Source: Streptomyces longispororuber (lineage in GTDB: Bacteria > Actinomycetota > Actinomycetes > Streptomycetales > Streptomycetaceae). From it: DNA of 36,526 nucleotides. The stretch covers positions 1 to 36,526 of the forward strand of contig NZ_JAMOLN010000100.1 in NCBI RefSeq assembly GCF_024448165.1, in the 5' to 3' direction. The translations under genes were made by a program, and so were the position numbers. Below, in pieces: positions 1 through 8,770 of this stretch. Under the pieces are notes generated by a model that had not been told where the DNA came from, did no database searches, and saw only the letters and a list, made by a program, of their open reading frames with translations. Position 1 is the stretch's first letter. Every line of letters starts with the position of its first letter.

Positions 1-1
1 C

Positions 2-448
2 ACGGTCGTCGCGATGATCTTCGTCGACCGGGTCGGCCGCAGGCCGCTGGCGCTCATCGGTTCGGTCGGCATGGCCGCCGCTCTGGCGCTGGAGGCGTGG
101 GCGTTCTCCGCCCGCTCGGCCGGCGGTGAACTCCCCTCCGGTCAGGGGTGGGTCGCTCTGATCGCCGCCCACGCCTTCGTCCTGTTCTTCGCCCTCTCCT
201 GGGGCGTCATCGTCTGGGTCATGCTCGGCGAGATGTTCCCCAGCCGGATCCGCGCCGCCGCCCTCGGCGTCGCCGCGTCCGCGCAGTGGATCGCCAACTG
301 GGCCATCACGGCGAGCTTCCCTTCGCTCGCCGACTGGAACCTCTCCGGCACGTACGTGATCTACGCGCTCTTCGCCGCGCTCTCCATCCCCTTCGTGCTC
401 AGGTTCGTCCAGGAGACGAAGGGCAAGGCGCTCGAAGAGATGGGCTGA
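2..448 (+). CDS. Sugar-porter MFS transporter, C-terminal part (5' end outside window)
   Basis: The reading frame is open from the first bases of the window, so this is the last ~148 residues of a longer protein. It has the hallmarks of the sugar-porter branch of the major facilitator superfamily: VDRVGRRPL (the loop after TM8), a GEMFPSRIRA segment (related to PESPR/PSEIR motifs) and a C-terminal ETKGKALEEM tail matching the family PETKG signature. Four hydrophobic helices (TM9-12) are visible between these motifs. The protein should sit in the cytoplasmic membrane and move a sugar or polyol, probably with protons; the substrate cannot be told from this piece. It ends 146 bases before the convergent ilvC gene, with a strong hairpin between them. 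Confidence 0.9.
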   Translation, partial: TVVAMIFVDRVGRRPLALIGSVGMAAALALEAWAFSARSAGGELPSGQGWVALIAAHAFVLFFALSWGVIVWVMLGEMFPSRIRAAALGVAASAQWIANWAITASFPSLADWNLSGTYVIYALFAALSIPFVLRFVQETKGKALEEMG

Positions 449-521
449 GTCCGGCCGCGTACGACGGCCCGGTAGCCGCATTGCCACCGCCAGGCAGCGG
501 CTTGCCACTGACCGGAACGGG

Positions 522-565
522 CCGCCGCGGACGGGCAGGCGCAGCACCGCCCCCGTCCGCGGCGG
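522..565. terminator. Bidirectional hairpin between MFS gene and ilvC
   Basis: CCGCCGCGGACGGG (522-535) pairs perfectly with CCCGTCCGCGGCGG (552-565) around a 16-base loop. The 14-bp GC stem lies between two convergent genes and can serve both strands. There is no long T-tract, which is normal for Streptomyces terminators. Confidence 0.75.
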
Positions 566-594
566 TCCAGCCCGCCCCGCCCGCGGCACGCGGC

Positions 595-1593
595 CTACGC
601 CTGCTCGTCGACCCAGCTCATGAGCTTGCGCAGCTCCTTGCCCGTGGTCTCCAGCAGCAGTTCGGAATCCTGCTTCCTGTACTCCTGGTACCTCTTCAGA
701 CCGCCGTGGTACTCGGCCATCCACTCACGCGCGAAGGTGCCGTCCTGGATCTCGGCGAGCACCTTCCGCATCTCCGCCCGGGTGGCGTCGGTGATGATCC
801 GCGGCCCGGTGACGTAGTCGCCCCACTCGGCCGTCTCCGAGATCGACCACCGCATCTTCCCCAGGCCGCCCTCGTACATGAGGTCCACGATCAGCTTCAG
901 CTCGTGCAGGCACTCGAAGTACGCGATCTCCGGCTGGTAGCCGGCCTCGGTCAGCGTCTCGAATCCGGCCTTCACCAGCGCGGTGACACCGCCCGCGAGG
1001 ACGGCCTGCTCGCCGAAGAGATCCGTCTCGGTCTCCTCGGTGAACGTCGTCCTGATGACACCGGCGCGGGTGCCGCCGATGCCCTTCGCGTACGACAGCG
1101 CCAGCTCGAAGGCCGTGCCGGTCGCATCCTGTTCCACGGCCACCAGACACGGCACGCCGCGCCCCTCCTCGTACTGACGGCGCACCAGATGGCCCGGCCC
1201 CTTGGGCGCGACCATGCAGACGTCCACACCGGCCGGCGGCTTGACGAAGCCGAACCGGATGTTGAACCCGTGCCCGAAGAACAACGCGTCGCCGTCCTTC
1301 AGGTGCGGGGCGATGTGCTGCTCGTAGATCTCGCCCTGAATCGGGTCCGGCGCGAGGACCATGATGACGTCGGCTTCGGCGGCGGCCTCGGCCACCGTCA
1401 CCACCCGCAGTCCCTGCTCCTCGGCCACGGCCCTGGACGCGGAACCCTCGTGCAGGCCGATGCGCACGTCGACCCCGGAATCCCGCAGGGACAGCGCGTG
1501 CGCGTGCCCCTGGCTGCCGTAGCCGACGACCGCGACCCTGCGGTTCTGGATCAGGGAGAGATCGGCGTCGGAGTCGTAGAACAGCTCAGCCAT
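595..1593 (-). CDS. ilvC: Ketol-acid reductoisomerase (class I)
   Basis: Converts acetolactate or acetohydroxybutyrate to the dihydroxy acid with NADPH and Mg2+, in valine/isoleucine/leucine synthesis. The 332-residue product has the short class I length. The dinucleotide-binding GYGSQG is at residues 24-29, and the acidic metal-binding DLFGEQAVLAGG segment lies in the helical domain. The frame stays open upstream to 1668, but the start at 1593 is preferred: it gives the canonical N-terminus MAELFYDSDADL and has GGAAGG about 8 bases upstream. It stands alone, without ilvB or ilvN next to it. Streptomyces often carry two ilvC copies, so this may be the second paralogue; that is inference. It converges on the MFS gene and is divergent from the ferritin-like gene. 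Confidence 0.96.
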   Translation of the reverse strand: MAELFYDSDADLSLIQNRRVAVVGYGSQGHAHALSLRDSGVDVRIGLHEGSASRAVAEEQGLRVVTVAEAAAEADVIMVLAPDPIQGEIYEQHIAPHLKDGDALFFGHGFNIRFGFVKPPAGVDVCMVAPKGPGHLVRRQYEEGRGVPCLVAVEQDATGTAFELALSYAKGIGGTRAGVIRTTFTEETETDLFGEQAVLAGGVTALVKAGFETLTEAGYQPEIAYFECLHELKLIVDLMYEGGLGKMRWSISETAEWGDYVTGPRIITDATRAEMRKVLAEIQDGTFAREWMAEYHGGLKRYQEYRKQDSELLLETTGKELRKLMSWVDEQA

Positions 1594-1906
1594 GGAACAC
1601 ACCTTCCGGAGAAGCAGGAACGAACGTACGGAAGCGAACGAGTCGGGCCCGGAACGGCAGTTGACCACCTGTCACCAGCACGGCGGCGCCCGGATGCCGC
1701 GGCATGCCGCCACCCGACATCGGCACCATTGACACTATCTCACGCGAGCCATGCGCCTCATCAGTGTGAAATCCGCCAGACAGTGTCACAGATGCCGCGG
1801 CTCTCCGGTCAGTGGGTTGACCTCAGAGGGCGTGCCCGCACCACCGCGACGACGGCGTTCCGCCGGTGGCACCCCCTGAGCGCACCCCCTACACCGACCA
1901 GCCGAA
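1594..1906. other. Divergent intergenic region, ilvC / ferritin-like gene
   Basis: This 313-base region holds no convincing gene. It must carry the promoters of both divergent genes. The only structure I can point to is the set of related short motifs at 1729-1790, listed separately. No T-box or other leader could be recognised by eye. Confidence 0.6.
1729..1790. promoter_or_regulatory. Possible operator: repeated TGACACT / AGTGTCA elements
   Basis: TGACACT at 1730-1736 and its exact complement AGTGTCA at 1782-1788 flank a related half-site CAGTGTGA at 1762-1769. Three related half-sites within 60 bases, between divergent genes, suggest a regulator-binding region or overlapping promoters. 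TTGACA at 1729-1734 could be a -35 element for the rightward gene, but I see no convincing -10 at the right distance. The assignment is inference. Confidence 0.3.
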
Positions 1907-2995
1907 ATGAGCCTCCCCGCCATGCCCCACGACCAGTCCACCGTGCCGTCCGCCGCCGACGCCGCGACGACCGGCATCACGACCCTGGAAGACCTGCGCA
2001 GGCACCTGCAGTGGGGGATCGAGATCGAGCACTCCACACTGCCGCCGTACCTGACGGCGCTCTACTCCCTCGACCCCGAACGCAACGCGGACGCCGCCCA
2101 GTTGATCAGCGGAGTTTTCGTCGAGGAGATGATCCACCTCGCCCTGGTCGCGAACCTGCTGAACGCGGTCGGCGGCCAACCCCGCCTGGACGTACCGCAC
2201 ATGATGCCGCCGCACCCGCGCACCATGCCGCACGCCGACCCCTCCATCGAGCTGTCGCTCCTGCCGTTCGGCAAGGAAGCCCTCGGCATGTTCCTCCGCC
2301 TCGAACAGCCCGCGCGTCCCGGGGACCCGGCGGAGGGCGACAACTACGAGACGATCGGGCAGTTCTACGACGCGGTCGAGAAGGGCCTGCGGGACCTGTG
2401 CGCCGAACTGGGCGAGGACCAGGTCTTCACCGGCGACCCCGCCCGCCAGGTCGCCGGCGGCCCGTTCGCCCACACGGCGGGCCACCTCGCCCCCGTCACC
2501 GACCTGGCCACCGCACTCGCGGCGCTGGAGGAGATCGTCGAACAGGGAGAGGGCGCGGCACGCGCCGACGTCTGGGACGGGGACAAGGACCTGTTCCACC
2601 CCGAGACCAAGGCCGTCTCCCACTACTACCGGTTCCAGGAACTCGCCGTGGGCCGCCGCTTCCAGCCCGGCGACACACCGGAATCCGGCCCCACCGGTGA
2701 CCCTGTGACCGTGGACCCGGCCGGCATCCGGCCCGTCCGCCCCGACCAGCGCCTCGCCGACCACCCCGAGGGCCACGCGATCCGCACCGCGCAGGAGGCG
2801 TTCAACCAGACGTACTGCAAGATGCTCCAGATGCTGGAACAGGCATTCAACGGCAACCCGGCGATGCTCGGCATGTCCGTGGGCACGATGTACGCGGCCA
2901 AGGGCCAGGCCCAGAGCCTGATGGCGATGCGGGACGACGACGGCCTGGCGGCCGGCCCCACCTTCGAGTACGTCGCCCCCGAGGACCGCGTCTAG
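1907..2995 (+). CDS. Ferritin-like / VioB-type (iminophenyl-pyruvate dimer synthase-like) protein
   Basis: 362 residues. The N-terminal half is a ferritin-like helical domain: an IEIEHSTLPPYL helix (E41, H42) and FVEEMIHLALV (E73, E74, H77) give the paired Glu/ExxH pattern of the VioB N-terminal family (ferritin-like PF12902), which binds metal or haem. In violacein and rebeccamycin pathways VioB/RebD couples two imine molecules, but those proteins are about 1000 residues long. Short stand-alone relatives like this one have no assigned reaction. A second helical part (about 285-340, QTYCKMLQMLEQAFNG) follows a Pro/Gly-rich linker. No good ribosome binding site precedes ATG 1907; ATG 1922 is an alternative. 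No violacein-type genes are nearby, so the substrate is unknown. Confidence 0.75.
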   Translation: MSLPAMPHDQSTVPSAADAATTGITTLEDLRRHLQWGIEIEHSTLPPYLTALYSLDPERNADAAQLISGVFVEEMIHLALVANLLNAVGGQPRLDVPHMMPPHPRTMPHADPSIELSLLPFGKEALGMFLRLEQPARPGDPAEGDNYETIGQFYDAVEKGLRDLCAELGEDQVFTGDPARQVAGGPFAHTAGHLAPVTDLATALAALEEIVEQGEGAARADVWDGDKDLFHPETKAVSHYYRFQELAVGRRFQPGDTPESGPTGDPVTVDPAGIRPVRPDQRLADHPEGHAIRTAQEAFNQTYCKMLQMLEQAFNGNPAMLGMSVGTMYAAKGQAQSLMAMRDDDGLAAGPTFEYVAPEDRV

Positions 2996-3016
2996 CGCAC
3001 ACCGCCGACGGCGACC

Positions 3017-3050
3017 GAGGGCGCTCCGACCGACATGGTGGAGCGCCCTC
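3017..3050. terminator. Bidirectional hairpin overlapping the LtrA stop codon
   Basis: GAGGGCGCTCC (3017-3027) pairs perfectly with GGAGCGCCCTC (3040-3050) around a 12-base loop. It lies 22 bases past the ferritin-like gene and overlaps the first bases of the stop codon of the convergent LtrA gene. Confidence 0.8.
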
Positions 3051-4248
3051 ACTCGTCGGCACGTCCGTGCCGCCCGAGGACTACGGAACCCGCGACGAGC
3101 AGCGAGGCGACAACGCCCGTACCCAGCACGGCGAACGGTGTGAACGTCAGGCAGAGGACGGCCAGAGCCGCGGCGGGCGGAAGGACATCGGCCGCCGTGG
3201 ACAACCGGGCGGCCCGCCGGTGCAGCAGCCACACACAGGTGACGAAGAGGGCGACGGGCACCGTGTACACCGCCGCGGCCCGGACGTCGGTCAGGGCACG
3301 ACTGCCGGTGACGTGGGCGACGTTGACCGCGAGAGCCGCCCCGACGGCGGCCGCGGCGGCGAACACCACGTAATGCCCGTAGCCCCACAGCATCGCCGTC
3401 CGCTGCGTCCGCAGACGGCGCGGCGCGTCCTGGGCGAAGTACATCCACCACAAGGCGAAGACGGTCAGCAGCCCGCCCAGCGCGACGGGCAGGACGGAGC
3501 CGAGGTCCTTGTGGGTGTCCAGCGCGGCGCCGACGGCGAGACCGGCGGCCATGACGGACTCGCCGAGCACGATCAACGTGAACAGGCCGTAGCGCTCGGC
3601 TATGTGCTGCGGATGCCAGGTGGTGCCCTCGGCCCGCTCGGCCCAGACCGGCACCGCGAGCTCCAGCACGGCGAGCACGGCGAACGTGACCGTCCCACCA
3701 CCGACCGACCCGGCCACCGACCCGCCCACCGGCAGTGCCAGCCGAACCAGCCAGCCGACCTGCAGAACCAGAATGCCCACGGCGTACCGCAACGCGGACC
3801 GCCGCCGCTCACGATCCGTACAAGCGGCACGCAACCACTGACTGACCATGGCCAGCCGCATCACCACGTACCCCCACGTGATGAGGGTGAAGTCCCCGTG
3901 CTCCAGCGCCTCGGCGGCCCCCGAGGCCATGACCAGGGCCCCGATGATCTGAATCAGCGTCAGCAGACGGTACGGGACGTCGTCCGTGTCGTAGGCCGAG
4001 GCGAACCACGTGAAGTTCATCCACGCCCACCAGATCGCGAAGAACACGAGCGCATAACCGACCAGCCCGTGCCCCGCCCGGCCCGACGCGATCTCGTGCT
4101 CGAACGCCGACGACGCCTGCGCGACAGCGGCGACGAAGCAAAGGTCGAAGAACAACTCCAGCGCGCTGGCGGCCCGGTGCTCCTCACCGGCGTGCCGGGC
4201 GCGCATCGGCCGGTACCAGGCGGAGAACGCGTTCGTGGACTGACTCAT
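3049..4248 (-). CDS. LtrA family (low temperature requirement A) membrane protein
   Basis: 399 residues, very hydrophobic, with about ten predicted membrane helices by eye. The N-terminal ELFFDLCFVAAVAQ signature (from residue 31) is diagnostic of the LtrA family (PF06772), as are the later RYGLFTLIVLGES segment and a short hydrophilic C-terminus. The family is named from a Listeria locus needed for growth in the cold; its biochemical role is unknown. The length matches the family. The start ATG at 4248 is preceded by a weak AGGA-type ribosome binding site. It converges on the ferritin-like gene and is divergent from the truncated glycosyltransferase fragment. Confidence 0.9.
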   Translation of the reverse strand: MSQSTNAFSAWYRPMRARHAGEEHRAASALELFFDLCFVAAVAQASSAFEHEIASGRAGHGLVGYALVFFAIWWAWMNFTWFASAYDTDDVPYRLLTLIQIIGALVMASGAAEALEHGDFTLITWGYVVMRLAMVSQWLRAACTDRERRRSALRYAVGILVLQVGWLVRLALPVGGSVAGSVGGGTVTFAVLAVLELAVPVWAERAEGTTWHPQHIAERYGLFTLIVLGESVMAAGLAVGAALDTHKDLGSVLPVALGGLLTVFALWWMYFAQDAPRRLRTQRTAMLWGYGHYVVFAAAAAVGAALAVNVAHVTGSRALTDVRAAAVYTVPVALFVTCVWLLHRRAARLSTAADVLPPAAALAVLCLTFTPFAVLGTGVVASLLVAGSVVLGRHGRADE

Positions 4249-4363
4249 GACGTCCTGATCTGGAGGAGGGTGGGGAGGACAGGAGGGCCGTCGACGGCGA
4301 GCACCGTCCGAAGTGGAGTGCGCGTAGGCCGGGGGCCGTTCTCTACGACCGGGCGCGGCAGGA

Positions 4364-4846
4364 ATGTGTGACAGCGCCCGGCTGGGCGCATGCGCCGAGC
4401 AGTACCGGGCGTCTCCGCTCGTGTGGCTGGTGCCCGACTCAAGAGTGGCCGCGGCCAGGCGACTGCTGCCCCAGCCCTATGAACTGTGGCCGCACCCGGA
4501 CTGGGCCGCCGTGCACATGAAGCGCGGCGATGTCGTCGCGGCGACCGCCAAGCCGCTGAACCACCTGATCCCCGCCTACGGCATGTCTCTGGTCAGCCCC
4601 GCATGGCCCGACCCGGCACTCGCCGGGAGGGAGGCGGCCGCACGGTGGTCGGCGCTGCGGACCGTCTTCGCGCCGACCGCCGCTCCCAGGTCCAGGCTGC
4701 AGGCACTCGCCAGGTACGACGTGCGCTGGATTCTCGCGACGCCGGCGCAGGCGAAGACGTTCGACCGGCTACCGGGAGTCGGTGAGGTGGAGCACGGCCC
4801 ACAGGGCACGGTCCTGTTCAGAGTCGAGACCGGGCGACGAGGCTGA
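4364..4846 (+). pseudogene. Remnant: C-terminal extracytoplasmic domain of a membrane (GT-C type) glycosyltransferase
   Basis: 160 codons without any membrane helix. The content resembles the soluble tail of polytopic glycosyltransferases: a VWLVPDSR strand, RGDVVAATAKPLNHLIPAYG (cf. 'drPlta..iPAlTG' segments), and a final ALARYDVRWILATP with a closing VLFRVETG strand, as in the 'rryGVryVLv' ends of such proteins. The frame is closed by TAG at 4325 and LtrA begins 115 bases upstream on the other strand, so there is no room for the usual 8-12 helices. The ATG has AGGA directly against it, a poor spacing for initiation. The best reading is a deletion remnant; a small expressed soluble protein cannot be excluded. 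It stops 5 bases before the end of the convergent TagF-like gene. Confidence 0.55.
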
Positions 4847-4851
4847 CCCGC

Positions 4852-7800
4852 TCAGGCGGTACCGATCTCGAGCATGCGGTCCACGACCCGCGCGGAAGCG
4901 CGCCCGTCGTCGAGGTCGCAGAACGTCTCCAGGAACGTGCGGTACCGGTCCCGGTGGTCGGTGCGGACCGTGTCGATGGAGCGCACGGCGTCGATCACCT
5001 GCTCCGAGGTGCGCAGCAGGGGGCCGGGCGCGTTCTTCTCGAAGTCGAAGTAGAAGCCGCGCAGGGTGTCCCGGTAGTGCTCGAGATCGTAGGTGAAGAA
5101 CAGCATGGGCCGGCGGGTGTGGGCGAAGTCGAACATCACCGAGGAGTAGTCCGTGACGAGGATGTCGCAGGCCGCGTAGAGGTCGGCGATGTCCGGGTAG
5201 TCCGACACGTCGAACACGAAACCGTTGTCGGCGCCCGGTACGCGGTCGACGATGTTGGAGTGGCGGCGCACCAGCAGGACGTGGTCGCTGCCGAGCGCGT
5301 CCCTGGCCGCCTCGACGTCGAGCTGCATGTCGAACTTGAACCGCCCGGCACCGTGCTTGAGGTCATCACGCCACGTAGGTGCGTACAGCACGACCTTCTT
5401 GCCGTGCGGGATGCCGATCTTCTCCCGCACTTCCTTTGCGAAGGCCTCGATGTCCGACCGGTAGAGGTAGTCGTTGCGCGGATAGCCCGTCTCGACGATC
5501 TCGCCGTCGAAGGAGAACGCGCGCTTCAGGATGGGGGTGGAGAACCGGTTGGAGGACACGAGAAGGCTCCACTGCTGGGCCTCCAGCCGCAGCCGGTTCT
5601 GGTACTCCTTGTCGAAGTGCAGCGTCTCGATGTCGTGGCCGATCTTCTTGAGCATGGTGCCGTGCCAGGTCTGGACGACGACCTGGCCGGGCCGCCGCTC
5701 GATCCACTCCGGCAGGTGTCCGTTCGTCACGATGTAGCGGCTCGTCGCGAGCGCCTCGAACCATGCGCGGCTCCACATGGGCACCGGTTCCGTGCCCGCG
5801 GGCAGCGAGACCTGCCCGTCGCGCACTGCCCACAGGTGCCGCAGGTGTGTGCCTCGCCGCAGGAGTTCCTCGTGCATGGCGCGCGGGCTGTCGGAGTACT
5901 GCTTGCCGTTGTAGGAGAAGTAGAAGACCTGGTCGCGCAGCGGTGCGGTGCGGTGCAGGCGGCGGTAGACGCTGGTGCGGAGTTCGAGCTGCCGGTAGGG
6001 TCCGCGCTCCAGGTCGCTGAGCTCGCTGCGGCAGTTGAGCTGCACCTGGTCGAAGCGGCGTGCTTCCATCCAGTAGCGGCGGCCCCGTCGGACCGTGTGG
6101 TGAGGGAGCGTCTCCGACAGGAGCCGGTCCAGGCAGACGGGGACGTCATCCGGGTGGCCGTCGTCGCGCAGCCTGAAGTCCCAGCGCCCGACGGGCAGCG
6201 GCTTGTCCCCCTCACGGCCGGTGCGCGCCGGGTCGAAGACCGCCTCGAACGTCGTGCGGCCGCCCACGGGTCCGCCGACGCGACGCATCGGCACGAGCCG
6301 CTCCTCGAACCGGCCGTTGGCACAGACCACGAGCGAGGGGTTCGACGTACGGGCGCCCGTGGTGAGGACCATCCGGAAGCCGGAGTCGCCCTCCTCCAAC
6401 TCGGTCAGGAGCGCGTGGACAGGGCGGTGCCGGAACTTCAAGTAGCCGGTGTGGCCGGCAATCACGGCGATCTCGGTGGCCGGACCGTCCGCACCAGGCG
6501 TGTTCAACGAGTACGACGCGTCGCAGAGTCCGTCGGCCATGACAGCGCCGAACCTGCGCTCCTCGGCGCCGGGCCCGTCGGACACCACGATGTCGGTGGA
6601 CCAGCTGCACGAAGGGGCTTCGCCCGCGAACGAGGACAGGGGAGCGGTGATGCGGAAGGAGCGCCGTCCGCGTTCATCGCGGGCCGAGACGTCCAGCGGC
6701 AGGTTCAGCACGTGGTCGGTGTCGGACGACCGCACACGCAGCACGGCGGAAGCTGCCTCGTCATCGGTGAGGACGGTGCGGATGTCGCCCTCGACGGTGA
6801 CACCGTCCGTCGACGGATCCGGATGGTGCGCGAGGACGACCGCCTGGATCCTCTCCACCCGCAGTTTGAGCTGGTTCTTGGTGATGAACGGACGCAGCCG
6901 GAACTCGTCGTCCAGCCAGCGGTAGGGCGGATAGTGAGCGCGTGAAGCACCCGACGCCTGCACCCCGAGCTTGCGTCGCTGCGCGCCGGTCATGACGAAC
7001 ATGCCGACACTCCAGGTCGACTCCTCCCAGCGCCCGCCCCGGCCACGCAGCCGCTCGGGGTCCAGGACGAACTGCCAGCCGGCCCAGTCGTAGTTGTGCA
7101 GCGCCTGCCCCGAATCGGTGGTGCACAGCGGGCTGTAGCGGTTGCGCAGGGGAATCACGATGCGCCGACGGCTGCCTGTGCGCCGCAACTGCAGCACCTT
7201 GACCGTGGAGAAGCGGTTCGGCGCATCCATCCGGTGGATCCAGGCGTCCCCGGAGAGGACCAGCTTGCCGGCCTCCCAGCGGGCGTCACGCAAGGGCGTC
7301 TTCAGGTTCAGCTCGCGATCGAAGCGCAGAGACTTCTTCGGCAGTTTCAGGTCCGAGTCGCGCAGCGCCGCGGGGGCCGCGTACTTGCGCACCAGTCCCT
7401 TCATCTCCAGCGGCTCGCGGCTGCGTTCGGCAGCGATCTGCGCGACCAGCTCCTGCGTACGCCGTGCGCGCACCAGCAGCCACTTCACCCGCAGGGCGAT
7501 GGGCAGGGCGAGCACCAACTCTTCGTCGATCGTGTCCAGGAACGAGTTGACCGCCGTCATGAACGTGGTGCGGAACTCGTCGTCGCCCTCGGGGAACACA
7601 TCGAGGAAGATCTTGAGATCGTCCTTGAGGGTCCGCGCGTCGTAGGCACGCTTGTGGGCGGCGTACTCCGGCTCCGGGCGCGAGGCGAGGAAGTCGGAGA
7701 CGTGCTGCACCGCGGCGACGCGATCGCGCACTGCCTTGGGCACCGTGCGCCGCTGGGTGATCGATGCCTCCGCGCCCGCGTCGCGCGTCCGCCAGTAGTA

Positions 7801-8424
7801 CGTGACGTCGGCGATGACGTCCACCGCGCGCGCGAGATAGTGCGCGGGAACCACGACGGGGATGTCCTCGTGGAGCACCCCTTCGGGGAACACGAGGCCG
7901 TGCTCCGAGAAGAACGACCGCCGGAAGACCTTGTTGCACGCGATACGGTCCGCGACCAGTCCCGGAAACTCGCGGATGTGGGTGGCGGGCCGCGTCTGCT
8001 TGCCCAGCATCGACAACAGCGGAACCTGCCAGGTCTTCGCCGAGTTCACGTGGTGCACGTTCCCCGTGGCGAAGTCCGACCCCGTCACGTCGAGACTGTC
8101 CACCATCGTCCGGTAGGCGTCCGGCGGCACGGTGTCGTCGCTGTCCACGAAGGCCAGGTACTCGGTGCGCGGGTCGGCCGCGGCCACACCCGCGTTGCGC
8201 GCCGCACCGAGCCCCGCATTGTCCTGGCGCACCAGCCGGATCCGGGAGTCACGTGCTGCGTACTCGGCGGCGATCGCCGCCGAGCCGTCGGGCGACCCGT
8301 CATCGACCACCACGATGTCCAGCTCCCGCAAGGTCTGCGCGACCAGCGAGTCCAAACACGCGGCGAGATAACGCTCCACGTTGTACACGGGCACGACGAC
8401 GCTCAACCGGGGAACGAGGGACAC
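4852..8424 (-). CDS. Bifunctional GT2 glycosyltransferase / TagF-like CDP-glycerol glycerophosphotransferase
   Basis: A 1190-residue protein with GTG start at 8424 and AAAGG about 7 bases upstream. Residues 1-~110 are a GT-A family 2 domain (VVVPVYNVERYL, VVVDDGSPDGS, nucleotide/metal-binding D94-S-D96-D97). The middle (~400-770) is beta-rich with no motif I recognise. The last ~370 residues are a glycerophosphotransferase domain as in TagB/TagF: QTWHGTMLKKIG with H921, LYAPTWRDD, and near the end DYSSVMFDF. TagF-type enzymes add polyol-phosphate units from a CDP-polyol to a membrane-linked acceptor at the inner face of the membrane. Streptomyces make teichoic and teichulosonic acids, so the product is probably part of an anionic wall polymer. 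Fusions of the two domains are common in actinobacteria. Confidence 0.9.
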   Translation of the reverse strand: MSLVPRLSVVVPVYNVERYLAACLDSLVAQTLRELDIVVVDDGSPDGSAAIAAEYAARDSRIRLVRQDNAGLGAARNAGVAAADPRTEYLAFVDSDDTVPPDAYRTMVDSLDVTGSDFATGNVHHVNSAKTWQVPLLSMLGKQTRPATHIREFPGLVADRIACNKVFRRSFFSEHGLVFPEGVLHEDIPVVVPAHYLARAVDVIADVTYYWRTRDAGAEASITQRRTVPKAVRDRVAAVQHVSDFLASRPEPEYAAHKRAYDARTLKDDLKIFLDVFPEGDDEFRTTFMTAVNSFLDTIDEELVLALPIALRVKWLLVRARRTQELVAQIAAERSREPLEMKGLVRKYAAPAALRDSDLKLPKKSLRFDRELNLKTPLRDARWEAGKLVLSGDAWIHRMDAPNRFSTVKVLQLRRTGSRRRIVIPLRNRYSPLCTTDSGQALHNYDWAGWQFVLDPERLRGRGGRWEESTWSVGMFVMTGAQRRKLGVQASGASRAHYPPYRWLDDEFRLRPFITKNQLKLRVERIQAVVLAHHPDPSTDGVTVEGDIRTVLTDDEAASAVLRVRSSDTDHVLNLPLDVSARDERGRRSFRITAPLSSFAGEAPSCSWSTDIVVSDGPGAEERRFGAVMADGLCDASYSLNTPGADGPATEIAVIAGHTGYLKFRHRPVHALLTELEEGDSGFRMVLTTGARTSNPSLVVCANGRFEERLVPMRRVGGPVGGRTTFEAVFDPARTGREGDKPLPVGRWDFRLRDDGHPDDVPVCLDRLLSETLPHHTVRRGRRYWMEARRFDQVQLNCRSELSDLERGPYRQLELRTSVYRRLHRTAPLRDQVFYFSYNGKQYSDSPRAMHEELLRRGTHLRHLWAVRDGQVSLPAGTEPVPMWSRAWFEALATSRYIVTNGHLPEWIERRPGQVVVQTWHGTMLKKIGHDIETLHFDKEYQNRLRLEAQQWSLLVSSNRFSTPILKRAFSFDGEIVETGYPRNDYLYRSDIEAFAKEVREKIGIPHGKKVVLYAPTWRDDLKHGAGRFKFDMQLDVEAARDALGSDHVLLVRRHSNIVDRVPGADNGFVFDVSDYPDIADLYAACDILVTDYSSVMFDFAHTRRPMLFFTYDLEHYRDTLRGFYFDFEKNAPGPLLRTSEQVIDAVRSIDTVRTDHRDRYRTFLETFCDLDDGRASARVVDRMLEIGTA

Positions 8425-8770
8425 CTGGAGCCTTTCTCTGGGCTGCCGGGCGTCTCCTGCGAAGCACGCGCGTGGGCAAGGAGAAGCACGTAGACGCAGC
8501 CGGTCTCAGCGGGGTACGCCACGCGTCGCTCGCGTTAACGACGGGTTATGTGCAAGGGCACGGCCCCGCCGGGAGAAGCCCGCAGCATTTTCCTTCTGTG
8601 TAAATATGAAAATGACATGCGTGCGGGAATGTTCCCTCTGTCCTGGCGGTCCTCAAGGCCCGCGCGCGACTGTATGCTGCGCGATCTGTTGGAGCTGAAA
8701 GCCCGCGCCGAGGTGCGGTCAGGCGTTTGAAGAGCATCGCGCGCAACGGGCAAGAGGAGAGGGGCGATCC
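8425..8770. other. Divergent intergenic region between TagF-like and GT92-like genes
   Basis: 346 bases without a convincing gene. It separates two divergently read envelope-glycan genes and should hold both promoters. It is noticeably more A/T-rich than its surroundings, especially at 8585-8640, where an inverted repeat is listed separately. A TATGCT at 8673-8678 could be a -10 box for the rightward gene, but the matching -35 is poor. Confidence 0.6.
8586..8614. promoter_or_regulatory. A/T-rich inverted repeat, possible operator
   Basis: CATTTTC (8586-8592) and GAAAATG (8608-8614) are perfect inverted arms separated by 15 bases that include TAAATAT. The arm centres are about 22 bases apart, two helical turns, which suits a dimeric regulator. 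In this GC-rich genome an A/T palindrome between divergent genes stands out. The role is inferred. Confidence 0.35.

Noticed and set aside
148..2700. 850-codon open frame on the plus strand over ilvC
   Set aside because: It runs antisense to ilvC and in another frame of the MFS and ferritin-like genes. Its Arg/Pro/Gly-rich composition is typical of GC-rich shadow frames.
1907..2995. Violacein/indolocarbazole-type pathway
   Set aside because: Only the short ferritin-like relative of VioB is present; no tryptophan oxidase or partner enzymes are nearby.
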